Part shown: in pieces, positions 10,667 through 21,290 of the stretch
Numbering within the stretch: position 1 is the first letter of the stretch
Layout of the letters: the number at the start of each line of letters is the position of its first letter
Assembly (NCBI GenBank): GCA_021018815.1
Contig: JAITYX010000003.1
Coordinates: 6,062,501-6,126,500, forward strand
Source: Talinum fruticosum
Lineage: Eukaryota; Streptophyta; Magnoliopsida; Caryophyllales; Talinaceae
Reading direction: 5' to 3'
Length of the DNA: 64,000 nt
Program-made: the position numbers and the translations under genes
The notes under the pieces: model-generated
What the model saw: only the letters and a program-made list of their open reading frames with translations
Databases searched by the model: none
What the model was told of the DNA's origin: nothing

Positions 10667-11173
10667 TCAGTTAATGAAATGAATGCAGTGAATGCACATA
10701 GATTCTCGAAGAGAAGAATGAGTTCTTACCCCATTGTTGATATTAGATAATATGTTTTCTAGTGGATGAGTAGAAGCATACTTGAATGTTCTACATGTTC
10801 TCCGATTCACCCGATCTCTAGATCGAACCGCTTGATCTTCGTAAGCTTGTTCCGAGTGATGTTGTTCATGAGATTGTTCTTCAACATTCCGAGCAGCTTC
10901 TTGAGTTGTCTCATTCCGAGTCACTTCGTTCCGAGTGACTTCATTCCGAGCTAGTTGGGTTTGATTCCTGATAGGCTCACTTTTGTCATGGTCATCATCT
11001 CTGCTGAGTTTCGGATCCAAGAATGATGATTCACTTGGCTTTTCCTGTCCAAGCTCATCAAACACAACATGGATACTTTCTTCCACTTTGTTAGTTCTCT
11101 TATTAAAAATGCGATAAGCTTTACTATGAGATGAATAACCCGGAAAAATACCTTCATCTCGACCGAGCATCAA
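10667..11173 (-). pseudogene. pol: Element C: integrase-RT linker of pol
   Basis: 168-codon open stretch. It starts GRDEGIFPGYSSHSKAYRIF, the end of the integrase C-terminal part found in copia Pol (typical GYS..SKAYRVYN.RT). A low-complexity Asn/Glu/Thr/Arg-rich linker follows, with short repeats of NEVTR, then RTCRTFKYASTHPLENIL leading to RT. Open over this length, but its neighbours in both directions are out of frame. Confidence 0.7.
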
Positions 11174-11960
11174 ACTTGGTCAGGTGATCCTTACCATTGT
11201 TATGAACAAAGCATTTGCATCCAAAAGGTTTGAAATAGAAATATTGGGTTTCTTCCCTTTATAGAGCTCGTAAGGTGTTATCGTCGGTATGGGTCCGATG
11301 AGGCATCTATTCAAAGTGTAGTTGGCTGTGTTGATCGCCTCAGCCCTGTAAATAGTAGGGTAGATTGTGCTCAATCATCATTGTCCAAGCTATTTCTTCA
11401 AGAGTTATGTTCTTTCTCTCCACTACTCCATTCCGTTGAGGAGTTCTTGGTGGTCCTGAGAAGTTGTGAGAGATACCATTCTTGTCACAAAATTCCGAGA
11501 CTTCGAGTAGTCGAACTCCCTTTCATGGTCGGTTCGAATTCTCCGGATTTGAGTCTAAGACTCAACTTGGATTTTTCTGCAGAGCTTGCTGAACTCCTTG
11601 AATGCTTCATTTTTATTCTTGAGAAAACACACCCGAGTAAATCGTGAGTAATCATCAATAATAACAAGTACATATGATTTACCTCCGAGGCTCTTAACAA
11701 GGATTTCACCACATAAGTCCATATGTAGCAGGTCAAGCACTTTGGATGTGGAAAGTATCTTCGGGGATTTGAATGATGATCCGACTAGTTTCCCTCTTGT
11801 GCAGGCTTCACAAACGTTGTCTTTATTGAAAGCACAATTGGGCAATCCTCCGACTAAACCATGAGATGTCAATTTCTTAATAGTATGCATGCTAATATGG
11901 CCTAATCTATGATGCCATTTCCATGAGTCATCATGAAGTGATGCTTTTAAACAAGATAAA
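11174..11960 (-). pseudogene. pol: Element C: integrase, broken
   Basis: Zinc-binding N-terminal part: RLGHISMHTIKKL with the following CEAC pair. Core: LLHMDLCGE (first Asp), YVLVIIDDYSRF, RTDHEREFDY (second Asp) and NGVVERKN (Glu), so the DDE triad is still readable. A nonsense TAG at 11555-11557, after QVES, splits the core. Further breaks lie near 11380 and 11210. Integrase would join the element DNA to the host; the TGAAT duplication is its 5-bp footprint. Confidence 0.85.
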
Positions 11961-12039
11961 TTTCGACTTGGGTCGAAAGAGGAATAATATAAATGTTACC
12001 CGATCTCTTACCCGAGAGTTTGATCTCCTTGGTAGTGTC

Positions 12040-12330
12040 ATCAGAAATGTAACAGTTTGTTTGAGTGAATCTTACCTCTTGACCTTTATCACATAATTGA
12101 GAGATGCTTGAGCAGATTGTACTTTAATCCTTTGACAAGGTAAACCGGGCTGACCAGATTGCTTCCCTTTCCAATCTTGCCTATCCCAATTATCTTGCCT
12201 TTGCTATCATCTCCAAAAGTGACTTTTCCTCCTTTGTATTCTTCTAACTCGTAAAAGAGTCCCGAGTCTCCCGACATGTGGCGTGAGTATCCACTGTTAA
12301 GGTACCAGTGTCCTTTTGATCTTTTTCGAG
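12040..12330 (-). pseudogene. pol: Element C: aspartic protease with altered active site
   Basis: Retropepsin region of copia Pol, reading HWYLNSGYSRHMSGD, then KVTFGDDSKGKIIGIGKIG and LKYNLLKHLSI. The active-site triplet is NSG instead of DSG: the Asp codon is AAC (12296-12298 on plus). J and I keep DSG at the same place. With Asn there the enzyme should be inactive. Confidence 0.8.
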
Positions 12331-12950
12331 TAACCTACAAAACAGAGACAAACTAACCCTTCTCACTTCCTCTAACGAACCCAAGTAACACTCTTTACTC
12401 GTGGTCCTTTATGAGGAAGAAGGTTTTTCGGAACCCGATTTGAATGACTTTGGGTCTAGTCCGATTCCGAGTCTTCCGTTTAGAGAACCGAGTGTGTGTC
12501 TCTTTCTTTTCAAATATTTTTCTTTTTGAAAACGATGGAGATGGTTTTCTCTTGTATGTTGGTCCGAGCTCAGTCCCCTTGCATTTTTATGAATGGTACC
12601 GTGCTCAGCCTTCCTGAATTTTACAGCTTTGGAATCCTTTTTGAAAAGTTCCGAGTCGGAATTTGATTCCTCCTCTTTGTTAAAACCAAGAGCTTCTTTT
12701 CGAAGGAGACACATTGAAATCCCAAGAGCATGTCAAGGTTTTTCCGAGTGTGAGTCTCAGCTTTTCGAACTCATTTTTTAAAGAGATGCTCTCGGAGGAA
12801 ATTGACTCAAGTTGTTCGTTAAAGTGAGAAGAATCGAATTGGACTTTTCTTCCAAAGTGAAAATATACTTAGCCAAATCAGCTTTGGAGAATTTGAGAAA
12901 GTACTCACTTACCTCTTGAGGATTAGCTTTCTCATTGTCCGATAGATCCG
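12331..12950 (-). pseudogene. gag: Element C: gag-protease spacer with charged coiled-coil-like text
   Basis: Lys/Glu-rich text between the zinc knuckle and the protease. Readable parts are LRKEALGFNKEEESNSDSEL, KAVKFRKAEHGTIHKN and KRKRHTLGSLNGRLGI. The same blocks occur in F (32765-33370), J (55040-55730) and I (63163-63780). A long spacer here is common in Sirevirus Gag-Pol. Frame is broken more than once. Confidence 0.65.
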
Positions 12951-14033
12951 AGTCTCACTCTGCTTCCCTTCCGAGTCGAAAGTGCCATCGGACTCTTTGA
13001 GTCATCTCGAGTCCTCGTCATCTTCCGATGAGTCCTCGTCACTCCATGTGGCCATCATAGCCTTTTTCTTCCTTCTGTCCCTTTTTCTCTTGGGACAGTC
13101 CTTGACTATATGTTCCTTGCTGCCACATTCAAAACATCCAGAGTTCTTAGTCAAAGATAACTTTGAAGGAGAAGAGTATTTACCTTTTCTATCCTTCTTG
13201 TCTTTCTTATAGAACTCTTCTTTTGGCTTCTTATCCCATCTCTTGTGCTTCATCATTCTCTTGAAGCCTCTAGCAATAAGTGCCATGGGATTTTCTTCTA
13301 AGTCGAGAGGACTCGGATCTTTTTCTCGGTTTCGAGGCTTTCAGCACAATGTTCTTTTTGGTGCTGACATCTACATCCTCCTCATCCAGGTGGATCTCAT
13401 GGGTGAGAAGCTTCCCAATATGTTCGTTTGGCTTCAGTAGAGATAAGTTCTGAGCCTCTTCGATAGTTGTCACCTTGGGACCCCATCTTTTCTTGGGTAG
13501 GCTTCGAGTATCTTTCCGCACATTTCCTCATGGGAAATCTTTTTACCCAGAGATTTGAGATTATTGGTAATCTCTGTAGAATCAAATAAACATCCGAGTG
13601 ATGTTTTCTTCTCGCTCCATCTTTAATAGCTCATATTTGTGAAGATATTAGCTTATCTTCACTTGTCCGACCTATCTTGTACCTTCATAATTGTTGACCA
13701 GTGGTGTCCCACACTTCTTTGGCTGTATCACAGGAAGACACTCGGTTGTATTCTTCCGAGCCGATGGCGCACATAAGAATGTTCATAGCCTTGAAGTTCT
13801 TTATGAACTTTTCAGCTTCATCACCGTGAACTCGCTCTTTGTTTTGGGCACGATTCTTGTTTCTTCCGTCTTCAAGGGAATGTAGTTTCCTTGTTGTATG
13901 ATGTTCCAGACATCTTCATCATGATCCAGGAGGAAACATTCCATGAGTTTCTTCCAAGTGCACGAAGTTGGATCCTTTGAACTTTGGTGGTGTCTCTGGA
14001 AGACCTTCCTTCATCGAACTCTCCGTTGTTCTA
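12951..14033 (-). pseudogene. gag: Element C: gag with zinc knuckle, broken
   Basis: Copia Gag (UBN2-type) on minus. The PKFKGSNFVH block lies near 13980. The KKRWGPKVTTIEEAQNLSL block lies near 13500-13430, and RGFKRMMKHKRWDKK near 13270. The CCHC zinc knuckle CFECGSKEHIVKDC is complete at 13095-13136, followed by an acidic WSDEDSSEDDEDS tail. The start codon position reads ACG where J and I have ATG. Gag coats the RNA in virus-like particles. Frameshifts near 13280 and 13600 break it. Confidence 0.82.
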
Positions 14034-14085
14034 AGCCATTTGATCTTTATACCTTTGGATTGTTAGATCCTTTTTGAAAGGCTAG

Positions 14086-14096
14086 GCTCGATACCA
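14086..14096 (-). other. Element C: primer binding site
   Basis: GCTCGATACCA on plus, TGGTATCGAGC on the element strand, three bases beyond the 5' LTR end. It equals the initiator tRNA-Met site TGGTATCAGAGC minus one base; J has the same one-base-short form. Confidence 0.8.
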
Positions 14097-14098
14097 AT

Positions 14099-15648
14099 TG
14101 AAAGTTAGCTCTTGGAGAGGCTAAGTCACCCTAGAGGGGGTGAATAGGGTGATGATGAAATTTGCTTCGATTAAGGAATAAATTTGTCCGAGTAGAGTTG
14201 GAGTCAAGGATGAACTCGTAAAAGACCCGACTCGGAAATTAGTAAAGAATATAGAAGCAGAATAGACTGAAAAAGTAACCAATCTCGAGTCTAGAATGTA
14301 CTCGTAAAACCGGTAACACGTAAAGTACGTGGAAACCCTCCTGGGGCAGAAAACCACGGACCATGCTAGTCCAAGCACGAAGTCAAATCTACTATTTTGA
14401 ATCCACAAAATATAGTAGACTGACTTAACCCAAGTTGCTCCCTTAGACAACTCCTTACAAGTTTTTCCTAGACTCGAAATTCCCTTATCCGATCTAGTAC
14501 TTCCTAGCTGAGATAACCCTTACAGGTAGGGACAACCGAGCTGAGTTAACCTTTACAGCTCAGTCAAGGGACCTTATTTAGAGAGCAAGAAGAGAGTTTG
14601 TAAGTAAGTACAAGACCTTACAACTCAGAATATAATGACATATAGAATTGAAGTTGTAAGTAGAAGATTGAGAATTAATACAATGACTTTTGATCAAGTA
14701 TGTATTTTTACAATTGGTTCAACAATCTTCAAGTCTTGAGATTTGGCTTCTATTTATAGATGACCAGGCAGACTTAGCCGTTGTGTCCATCTTCCGACTG
14801 GAAGTTCCTTTATGACTCGTTGTGTAGGATTTTCCGAGTCACTCGGAAAATATCCGTTGAAATTTGAACGTTAGACAACGGCTCTTGACTCCCTTGGAAG
14901 TGCCTAAAACCACTCGGCGGTGTCTTCAAAAGTAAGGTGGAAACCACCGTTGAGCTTAGTGTTGCAGATTTCCATTTCGGAAACAGACAACCTTGACACG
15001 ATGTCCGACGCTAGGTTAGAGGTGGAAAAGCCTTGTCTCGCTGGTGATTTGACGTTTTGAAGTCGGTTACTTTTGTAATTCAAATATAGGATAGCCTCGT
15101 TTGTATCAGCTACAAAAGTAAATCAATTTTGTTCTCAAAGTATAAAATACTTTGGTCTAAGATTAGACACGGATAATGATATAATTAAGATAATTAAGTG
15201 ACAAATTATTTGGGTCGAAAAGGAATGGAGTTTTCGAGTCTAATATTCATGATACTCAAAATTCCATCCGAGTCGGTCTAAAAGAGAATCAAGTTAACTA
15301 AAGAATATCGGAGGAAATAAACTGGATCTAGACCGAGCATGAATTCAAACTAAAATGCCGGACTTAAGCGCAGAAAATATAGTGTTTAAATCATGCGATA
15401 TATCCGAATGTTGAGTGACTTAGAACCGAGTGAAACATGGTGAGTGTAGATATGCTTTCCGAGTCACATAGAGTCATGCATAAATGCATGAGATATTTTC
15501 TATAATACTTAGGGAAAGTACCATATCACTTAGAAAAGTTTCTAAAGCACGAGGAATGACTTGGAATCAAAACTTTATAAGTGAGAAAGTCTTATACATG
15601 ATTCCCTTGATAGAACTCGTAAAGGTGAGATATAAACTCGAGTCTTCA
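14099..15648 (-). repeat. Element C: 5' LTR, 1550 bp
   Basis: Plus text TGAAAGTTAGC...GAGTCTTCA. TATA box TATAAATAG on minus at 14750-14758. Palindrome TTCCGAGTCACTCGGAA at 14832-14848. U5 stem TCACCCTA/TAGGGTGA spans 14126-14152. It drives the element transcript leftwards. Confidence 0.9.
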
Positions 15649-16521
15649 TGAATTACAAAAGTAACCGGCTTCAAGTCGTCAATCACCAGCAGACAAGGCT
15701 TTTCTACTTCGAACGAGGCTCGGACATCGTGTCGGGATTTTCCGTTTCCAAAGCTGTAAATCTTCAATGCCAAGTTCAACGGTGGTTTCCACCTTACTTT
15801 TCGTACACCATCTCAACCGATCTTTTGGAGTCAAGAGCCGTTGCATAGCATTCACATCTCAATCGATCTTTTCCGAGCGACTCGGAAGAACCATTACAAC
15901 GGCAACAAAGGACTTCTATTCGGAAGATAGTCATAACGACTAATTTGATTGGTCATCTATAAATAGAAGCCAACTCGCAAGACATGAAGATTGCTCGGAA
16001 TTATTGCTGAACACATTACTTAAGAAAAAGTCATTGTATTCATATTCAATCTTCTATTTACAACTCCTAACTTGTAATCCATACTTTTTGAGTTGTAAAT
16101 TCTTGTAATTAGTCACATGCTCTTTCTTACTTTCCGAGTAAGTTCCCTTGATTGAGCTGTAAAGGTTAACTCAGCTTCGTTGTCCCTAGCTGTAAAGGTT
16201 ACCTCGCTTAGGAAGTACTAGATCAAATAAGGGAATTTCTGAGTCTAGGAAAAATTCTGTAAGGAATTGTTTAAGGGAGCAATTTTGGTTGAGTCGATCT
16301 ACTCGTATTTTATGGATTTCAAATAGTGGATTTGACTTGGTGCTTGGATTAGCATTGGTCGTGGTTTTGTGCTCCAGGAGGGTTTCCACGTATATCCGAG
16401 TTCACACTTTTCTCGAGTCCAATCTAGACTTAGATTGTCTTGATTATTCTTTTCAAGCTTTAATCTTCCAACCCCTCTTCACCCCCTAGGGTGACTAAGA
16501 CTCTCCAAGAGCAAACCTTCG
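15649..16521 (+). repeat. Element B: 3' LTR, right part
   Basis: Starts with the second TGAAT copy (15649-15653) and resumes the LTR at TACAAAAGTAACCGG. TATA box TATAAATAG at 15958-15966, near-palindrome at 15871-15887, and end GCAAACCTTCG at 16521 (family end CTTCA with A changed to G). What follows is gag of element D, so B inserted into D. Confidence 0.85.
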
Positions 16522-17253
16522 ACCATAATTTTTAGTGAAAGAGGAATTTTAAGAGGATTGAAATTTACCTTTATTCTCTTTCTTGTGGATCTCATTTTTC
16601 GGCTTCTTCTTCCATTTCTTATACTTCATCATGCATTTGAAGCCTCATCCATAAGTGCCATGGGATCTTCTTCGAGTCTAAGGAGCTCGGATCGAGACCA
16701 GCTTCTTCTGCGACCTTTAAAGAAATGTTCTTTTTGGTGCCGATCTCATATTCTTCTTCCTTGAGATGTAAGTTATGGGTGAGAAATTTCCTAATGAGCT
16801 CATCCGGCTTGAGCTTGTTGAGGTCTTATGCCTCTTCCATAGCTGTCACCTTCAAACCCCATTTCTTCTTTGAAAGACTCCTTAGAGGCTTTCGGACAAC
16901 TTCTTCATTGGACATCTTTTTCCCAAGTGACTTAAGACAGTTCACCATCTCAAGAAGCTGCATCTATATTTGAGTGATGCTCTCATTAGTCTCCATCTTG
17001 AATAACTCTTATTTGTGCAAGTACTCACTTATCTTCGTTTATATCACTTGGCTTGTGCCTTCATATGTTGTTACCATAGTGTCCCGGACTTCTTTGCGGA
17101 ATTAGAATCCGAGACTCGTTGTACTCGAAGCATCCAAGGCACACATAAGAATGTCCATAGCTTTGAATTTTTCTTGTGTATATCATTCTCGTCAGTTGTG
17201 AATTTAAATTTCAACTTTACCACGGTTTGGCTTCCGACCTGCTTTATAGAAAT
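16522..17253 (-). pseudogene. gag: Element D: gag fragment
   Basis: Minus-strand copia Gag, clearly related to but diverged from C. In changing frames it reads: CALDAS near 17140; a VYEGTSQV-like block near 17060; FKMETNESITQI; SLGKKMSNEEVVRKPL; SKKKWGLKVTAMEEA near 16860; FLTHNLHLKEEE; and SFTKNYG, where B cuts it just before the zinc knuckle. Its start (about 35 codons), primer site and LTR are missing at 17253, where plus-strand RT of element E begins abruptly. Confidence 0.75.
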
Positions 17254-18212
17254 GTAGTTTCCTCTAAAACCAAGGGGAAAGATTTTCTTATCATTCAAAT
17301 CTATTTTGATGATATTATTTTCGAGTGCCTCTAATGAAATTTTCTGTCAAGAATTTTTTGAGTTAATGAGGCTAGAATTTTAAATGACCGAGATGGGCGA
17401 ACTGAATTTCTTCCTTAGATTACAAATCAAACAAGAGAATGATGGCATTTATGTTCACTAATCTAAGTATGTCAAGGAGTTATTCAAGAAATACAATCTT
17501 GAAGTTGTTAAGCCAGCAGTAACTCCTATAGGAAGTAGCATAAAACTAAACTCGGATGAGAAGGGTAAGTCAGTAGATTAGAAAATGTACGGAGTTATGA
17601 TTGGATCTCTACTATACATAACTTCTATTAGGCTAGATATTATGTTTAGTATCTATCTTTGTGTAAGATTTCAAGCTAATCCAAAAGAGTCTCGTGTCAC
17701 TTGTGATGAAAAAACGTTTTAGATATCTTGCAGGCACTCACACAATAGGTTTCCGGTACTCACAAGACTCGGGTCTTGCACTCAGTGGCTACTCATATGC
17801 TGACTATGCTGGGCACAAGGTTGATAGGATGAGTACCTCAGGAGCATGCCAATTTCTTGGATAATAATTAATCTCCTGGAATTCAAAGAAGCGTAACTCA
17901 GTCTCCTTGTGAAGAGATTATGTTGAGTACAAAGTAGCGAAGCTTGTTGTGCTTAATTGTTGTGGATCAAGCAATATTTGAATGATTTGGAATTGACCTT
18001 AACCGCAATGCCTATCAAGCGCGACAACCAAATCCATTAGTATCACTAAGAACCCAGTCCAAGACTCTAAAATTAAGCACATTGAGGCGAGGTATCATTT
18101 CCTAAGAGACCAGACTAGATAGGGTGATATTGAGTTAGAGTTTACTCCTACCAAGTTTCAATTGGCTAATATTTTCACTAAGCCTTTGAGTAATTTGCTT
18201 TATAAGAAGTAA
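17254..18212 (+). pseudogene. pol: Element E: RT end and RNase H of copia pol, broken
   Basis: Starts inside RT at KTKGKDFLIIQIYFDDIIF (YFDD in place of YVDD). GELNFFLRLQIKQENDGIYVH, YVKELFKKYNL and MIGSLLYITSIRLDIMFSI follow. RNase H text is LLWIKQYLNDLELTLTAMPIK, SKIKHIEARYHFLRDQ and LANIFTKPLSNLLYKK, ending at TAA 18210-18212. Many stops and frame changes. It is more diverged than the other copies, so it is an older subfamily or insertion. The junction with D at 17253 shows no LTR or target duplication, which points to deletion or rearrangement. Confidence 0.78.
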
Positions 18213-18632
18213 GATTGGTATATTAAATACTTGATTATATGTTTAATTTCATGATTTATAATTTGTTTATTTTAAGCATGTTTTCTTTAGGAGAAATCTG
18301 ATTGACTAGAAGTTCAATTGAAAATTCATGAAGCCGAGCCCTAGTCATTGGTTATCTCGGTTGTTTCGAGCACCGATACTGGCTAACTAAGTCAGAATTT
18401 GTTAAAACTAAATGGAGATTCAAATATCTAAGGGCACCTCCAATTAATAGAAAATCTTGGATAAAGTTTTTATAAAATGTTTCTCTCTTTTTCCCACGTG
18501 TTCCGATTGGAAAACTAGTCTGTTGGGAAAACACCGACTCATCAACTCGCTGTAATATAGTCATTGGAAACTAGCCATTGAATTGCATCCGGAACTCGGT
18601 TTTGATTTTTTATCCGTTAAGAGCATTTCTTC

Positions 18633-18641
18633 TATAAATAG
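18633..18641 (+). promoter_or_regulatory. Element E: TATA box before the third ORF
   Basis: TATAAATAG 172 bp before the ATG at 18805, after the non-coding gap 18213-18632. A CT-rich leader follows (CTCTCACTCTCACTTACTC). Same design as A, C, F and J although the surrounding sequence is diverged. Confidence 0.5.
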
Positions 18642-18804
18642 CACTCATTTTCATTGTCTCTCACTCTCACTTACTCAAAATTTTAACCTCGTGCACTCTT
18701 AGACTCGGGTTCTTACTCTCTCACTCTTTCTCGGTCTTTAATTTAATTTAATTTTACTTTTACTTTGACTCATTTCTTTCTTCATGTCATTCTCAAAGTC
18801 TAAA

Positions 18805-20005
18805 ATGACTAAGAGAGTTTCGAGGTTGAGGCTGCTTGGGCAGCCAAGAAAAGGCCCCAAACCTCTTCTAGGCTCCTTCCCTCTACTTCTAAGCTCGAGG
18901 CTCCTCGAAAAGAGGCCTAAGAAACCAAAGTTGGTTCTTCCCTCAAACTGGAAGAATTAAATACTTCCCTCTATTGCCTTCAACTACTGCCTGGATGATA
19001 AATTTTTCTTGTCCATGAAAATTTCTTAGGTTCACAAACTCAAGAAAACAAAATTTCTTGATCTTCTCTGTTTTTCCGACTACATCAATCCGGACTTGGT
19101 CATAGAATTCTATCAAAACCTCTCCTCCTCGGACAATATTTTATCTCGCTTAGTTCAAGGTAAGAAGATATTCATCAATCTCGCTCTTCTTTATAGGCTT
19201 TTCAACATTGAAAGTTTGTTTCTTGACCGCAATACTCACAAATTCTCTCACACAGCTGATGACTTCTATTCCAAGTATGCCAAAGTCAAACCTAATGTTC
19301 GCAAGAACTTTTCCATCACACGAGATGAAGTTTTATTTTTTAACCCATTTTGATCTCTAGCTACCTAAACTCAAAGTCTTTACTTCGTCGTTTCTATCGG
19401 CAAAGATGAGTTGTTGGGTTTAGTCTACCAAATACCTCACCGGAATCTGGACTCATTCTTTTGAGATTGTCCAACCACCATCTCTTTCTCCATCTCCTCT
19501 TCTTATTACCCCTGGACCATCTCAGCTTCGACCTTCCGCTCAATCTTTTGAGCAATTAGCTTCTCTCTATACCTCTCTCGCTAAAGAGTTCCGAGATACT
19601 CTACCTAGCTTCCAACACTTCAACCCTTAATCATCCGGATGCAAGCCACTGCTCAACAGCAGATTGATCGAGTGTAAGACTCGATTAATGAGCTCAAGGA
19701 AATGCTTTAAAGAAAAGAAGTTGTTGAGCAACCTCCACCAGCATCAAGGTAGCCATAAGTCTGAACAAGAAGACGAATTTGAGGAATAATCTTCCTCGGA
19801 AGAAGAATAAGGAGAGGCAAAATCCTACTCGGAGGAAGCATAATCTAAGGAAGAATCTCCTTCAGAAGAGGTTGGTACTTCTAAAAAGCAACCTCCACCC
19901 CCATCTCCAAAGTCTATTAAGCCAGTTTAGGCTGAAGGCTTAGAAGTCCCACAAGAAGGATCAATTAAGATAGTTCGTCGCGAACAAACTCAGACTTCCA
20001 AGTAG
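18805..20005 (+). pseudogene. Element E: env-like third ORF, diverged and broken
   Basis: ATG at 18805 (MTKRVS). In shifting frames: CLDDKFFLSMKIS near 18992; FLDLLCFSDYINPDLVIEFYQNLSSSDNIL near 19050-19140; then an open part 19096-19353 with INLALLYRLFNIESLFLD and ADDFYSKYAKVKPNVRKNFS. These line up block by block with F and C (FLCFGEFIYPELV, FEKYAKE). The second half is Glu/Ser-rich (about 19760-19880) and ends at TAG 20003-20005. Blocks shared by such diverged copies argue that the protein was once under selection. Confidence 0.68.
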
Positions 20006-20463
20006 ATGTCCTCTTCTTACCCTCTCAACATCGTCCCGCTTATTTTTTCTTTTTCCCAACATTTTTCTTTTGCTCCATGCTTTTGATAAGTGCATAAATG
20101 GAGAAGAATCTATGTTGTCTTTTGGTGAACTTTGGTAGAGTTCACTAATTTAAGGGTAGTAACTTTTAATTATTTTCTATGTATCATTCCCTGCTATTAA
20201 TTTAGGGGAGAATTATTTTTTCGCTTCCGATACACTCTATATTATTTATATAATATTTTCTTTGATACTCGAGTGTTTTGCTTTAATAAAAGTTTTTCTT
20301 TCTTTAGAATTATGTATACTCTCTAATATACTTTACTCTAATAACTAGAATTGTAAATATTGCTTAGTATTTCACATCTATATATTAACTCTTTACTCTA
20401 ATACTCAAGAATATTTTTGATATCTTTAACTTGTAAATTTCTCTAAATTATGAAGGTCTTTCA

Positions 20464-20478
20464 TAAAAAAGGGGAGCT
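20464..20478 (+). other. Element E: 3' polypurine tract
   Basis: AAAAAAGGGGAGC directly before TGAAAACTC, preceded by GGTCTTTCAT, matching TGCCTTTCATC of the other copies. Confidence 0.75.
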
Positions 20479-20632
20479 TGAAAACTCATATATGAATTAA
20501 CCCCTTAGTTCATTTTGATTTAAAGTCATTCATCTACAACTTAGAATTAAACCAGATGAATTCTAAAATGAAATTCATAAGCTAATGACTAAAAGATGAT
20601 TGACTTAAACTTTGGATCTAAAAGTTTATTTC

Positions 20633-20841
20633 GTGTGTTTGGTTGGGGAAAAATATTTTTACAGGAAATTATTTTCCATGGGAAAATGAATTTTTAAGGA
20701 AAACCATTTTCCACCCACATTTTCCTTTGTTTGGTAGAAGAAAAATAATTTTCTAAAATAGTACTTAAACTCAAAAATCAACCATAAAAACCGCACAAAT
20801 ATAAAAAGAAATTAAATAACTAATTCAACTTCAAAACCCAA

Positions 20842-20914
<73 letters not shown>

Positions 20915-21290
20915 GAGCACCTAACTCCCTATGATCAAACTTTTCCATGAATAAAATAATAGAAATTAAAAAAAGAAAAAATAAATACTGTAAAAAAACT
21001 TTTCATCTATTAACATTACAACAAAAAGGGAAAAAGAAAAGGACAAAACTTGGAAAAAGAAATTGAAGGTGGCAAAGTAAGAGAAGTTTAGAACTTGAAC
21101 TCCCATTAATAAGACTTTATTTTTCCTTGATTGAGGTAGAGAAAAATTAACTTCCTTCCTCATAAAAGGAAATTTATTTTCCCTTCATTGAGGGAAATTA
21201 TTTTCCCCGAGAAAATATTCACCCACCACTTATGCTACCAAACGTCGACAAATAGAATGATAATTTTTTGAGAAACTGAAACAAACACAC
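20633..21290. mobile_element. MITE-like insertion with inverted ends
   Basis: Ends GTGTGTTTG (20633-20641) and CAAACACAC (21282-21290). Behind them the two ends continue as an imperfect inverted repeat rich in GGAAAATNATTTTCC-like text, for example 20672-20700 against 21170-21215. GTGTTTGG-type ends recall hAT-like MITEs. I cannot see a clean 8-bp duplication, so family and exact ends are open. It carries no coding sequence and holds the AT/TG microsatellite. Confidence 0.55.
20842..20912. repeat. (AT)8(TG)28 microsatellite
   Basis: About eight AT units run into about 28 TG units within the MITE-like insertion. Confidence 0.95.

Larger units (their letters stand above)
4904..15648 (-). mobile_element. 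Element C: complete Sirevirus-type copia retrotransposon, 10.7 kb
   Basis: Full element on the minus strand: 5' LTR 14099-15648, primer site, gag, protease, integrase, RT, RNase H, third ORF, two polypurine tracts, 3' LTR 4904-6449. A perfect TGAAT duplication flanks it. It is inserted in the 3' LTR of B. LTR lengths are 1550 and 1546 bp; in the first 380 bases I see roughly twenty differences, many at CCGAGT words. Every domain is recognisable but stops and frameshifts are present, so the copy looks non-autonomous today. Confidence 0.92.
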
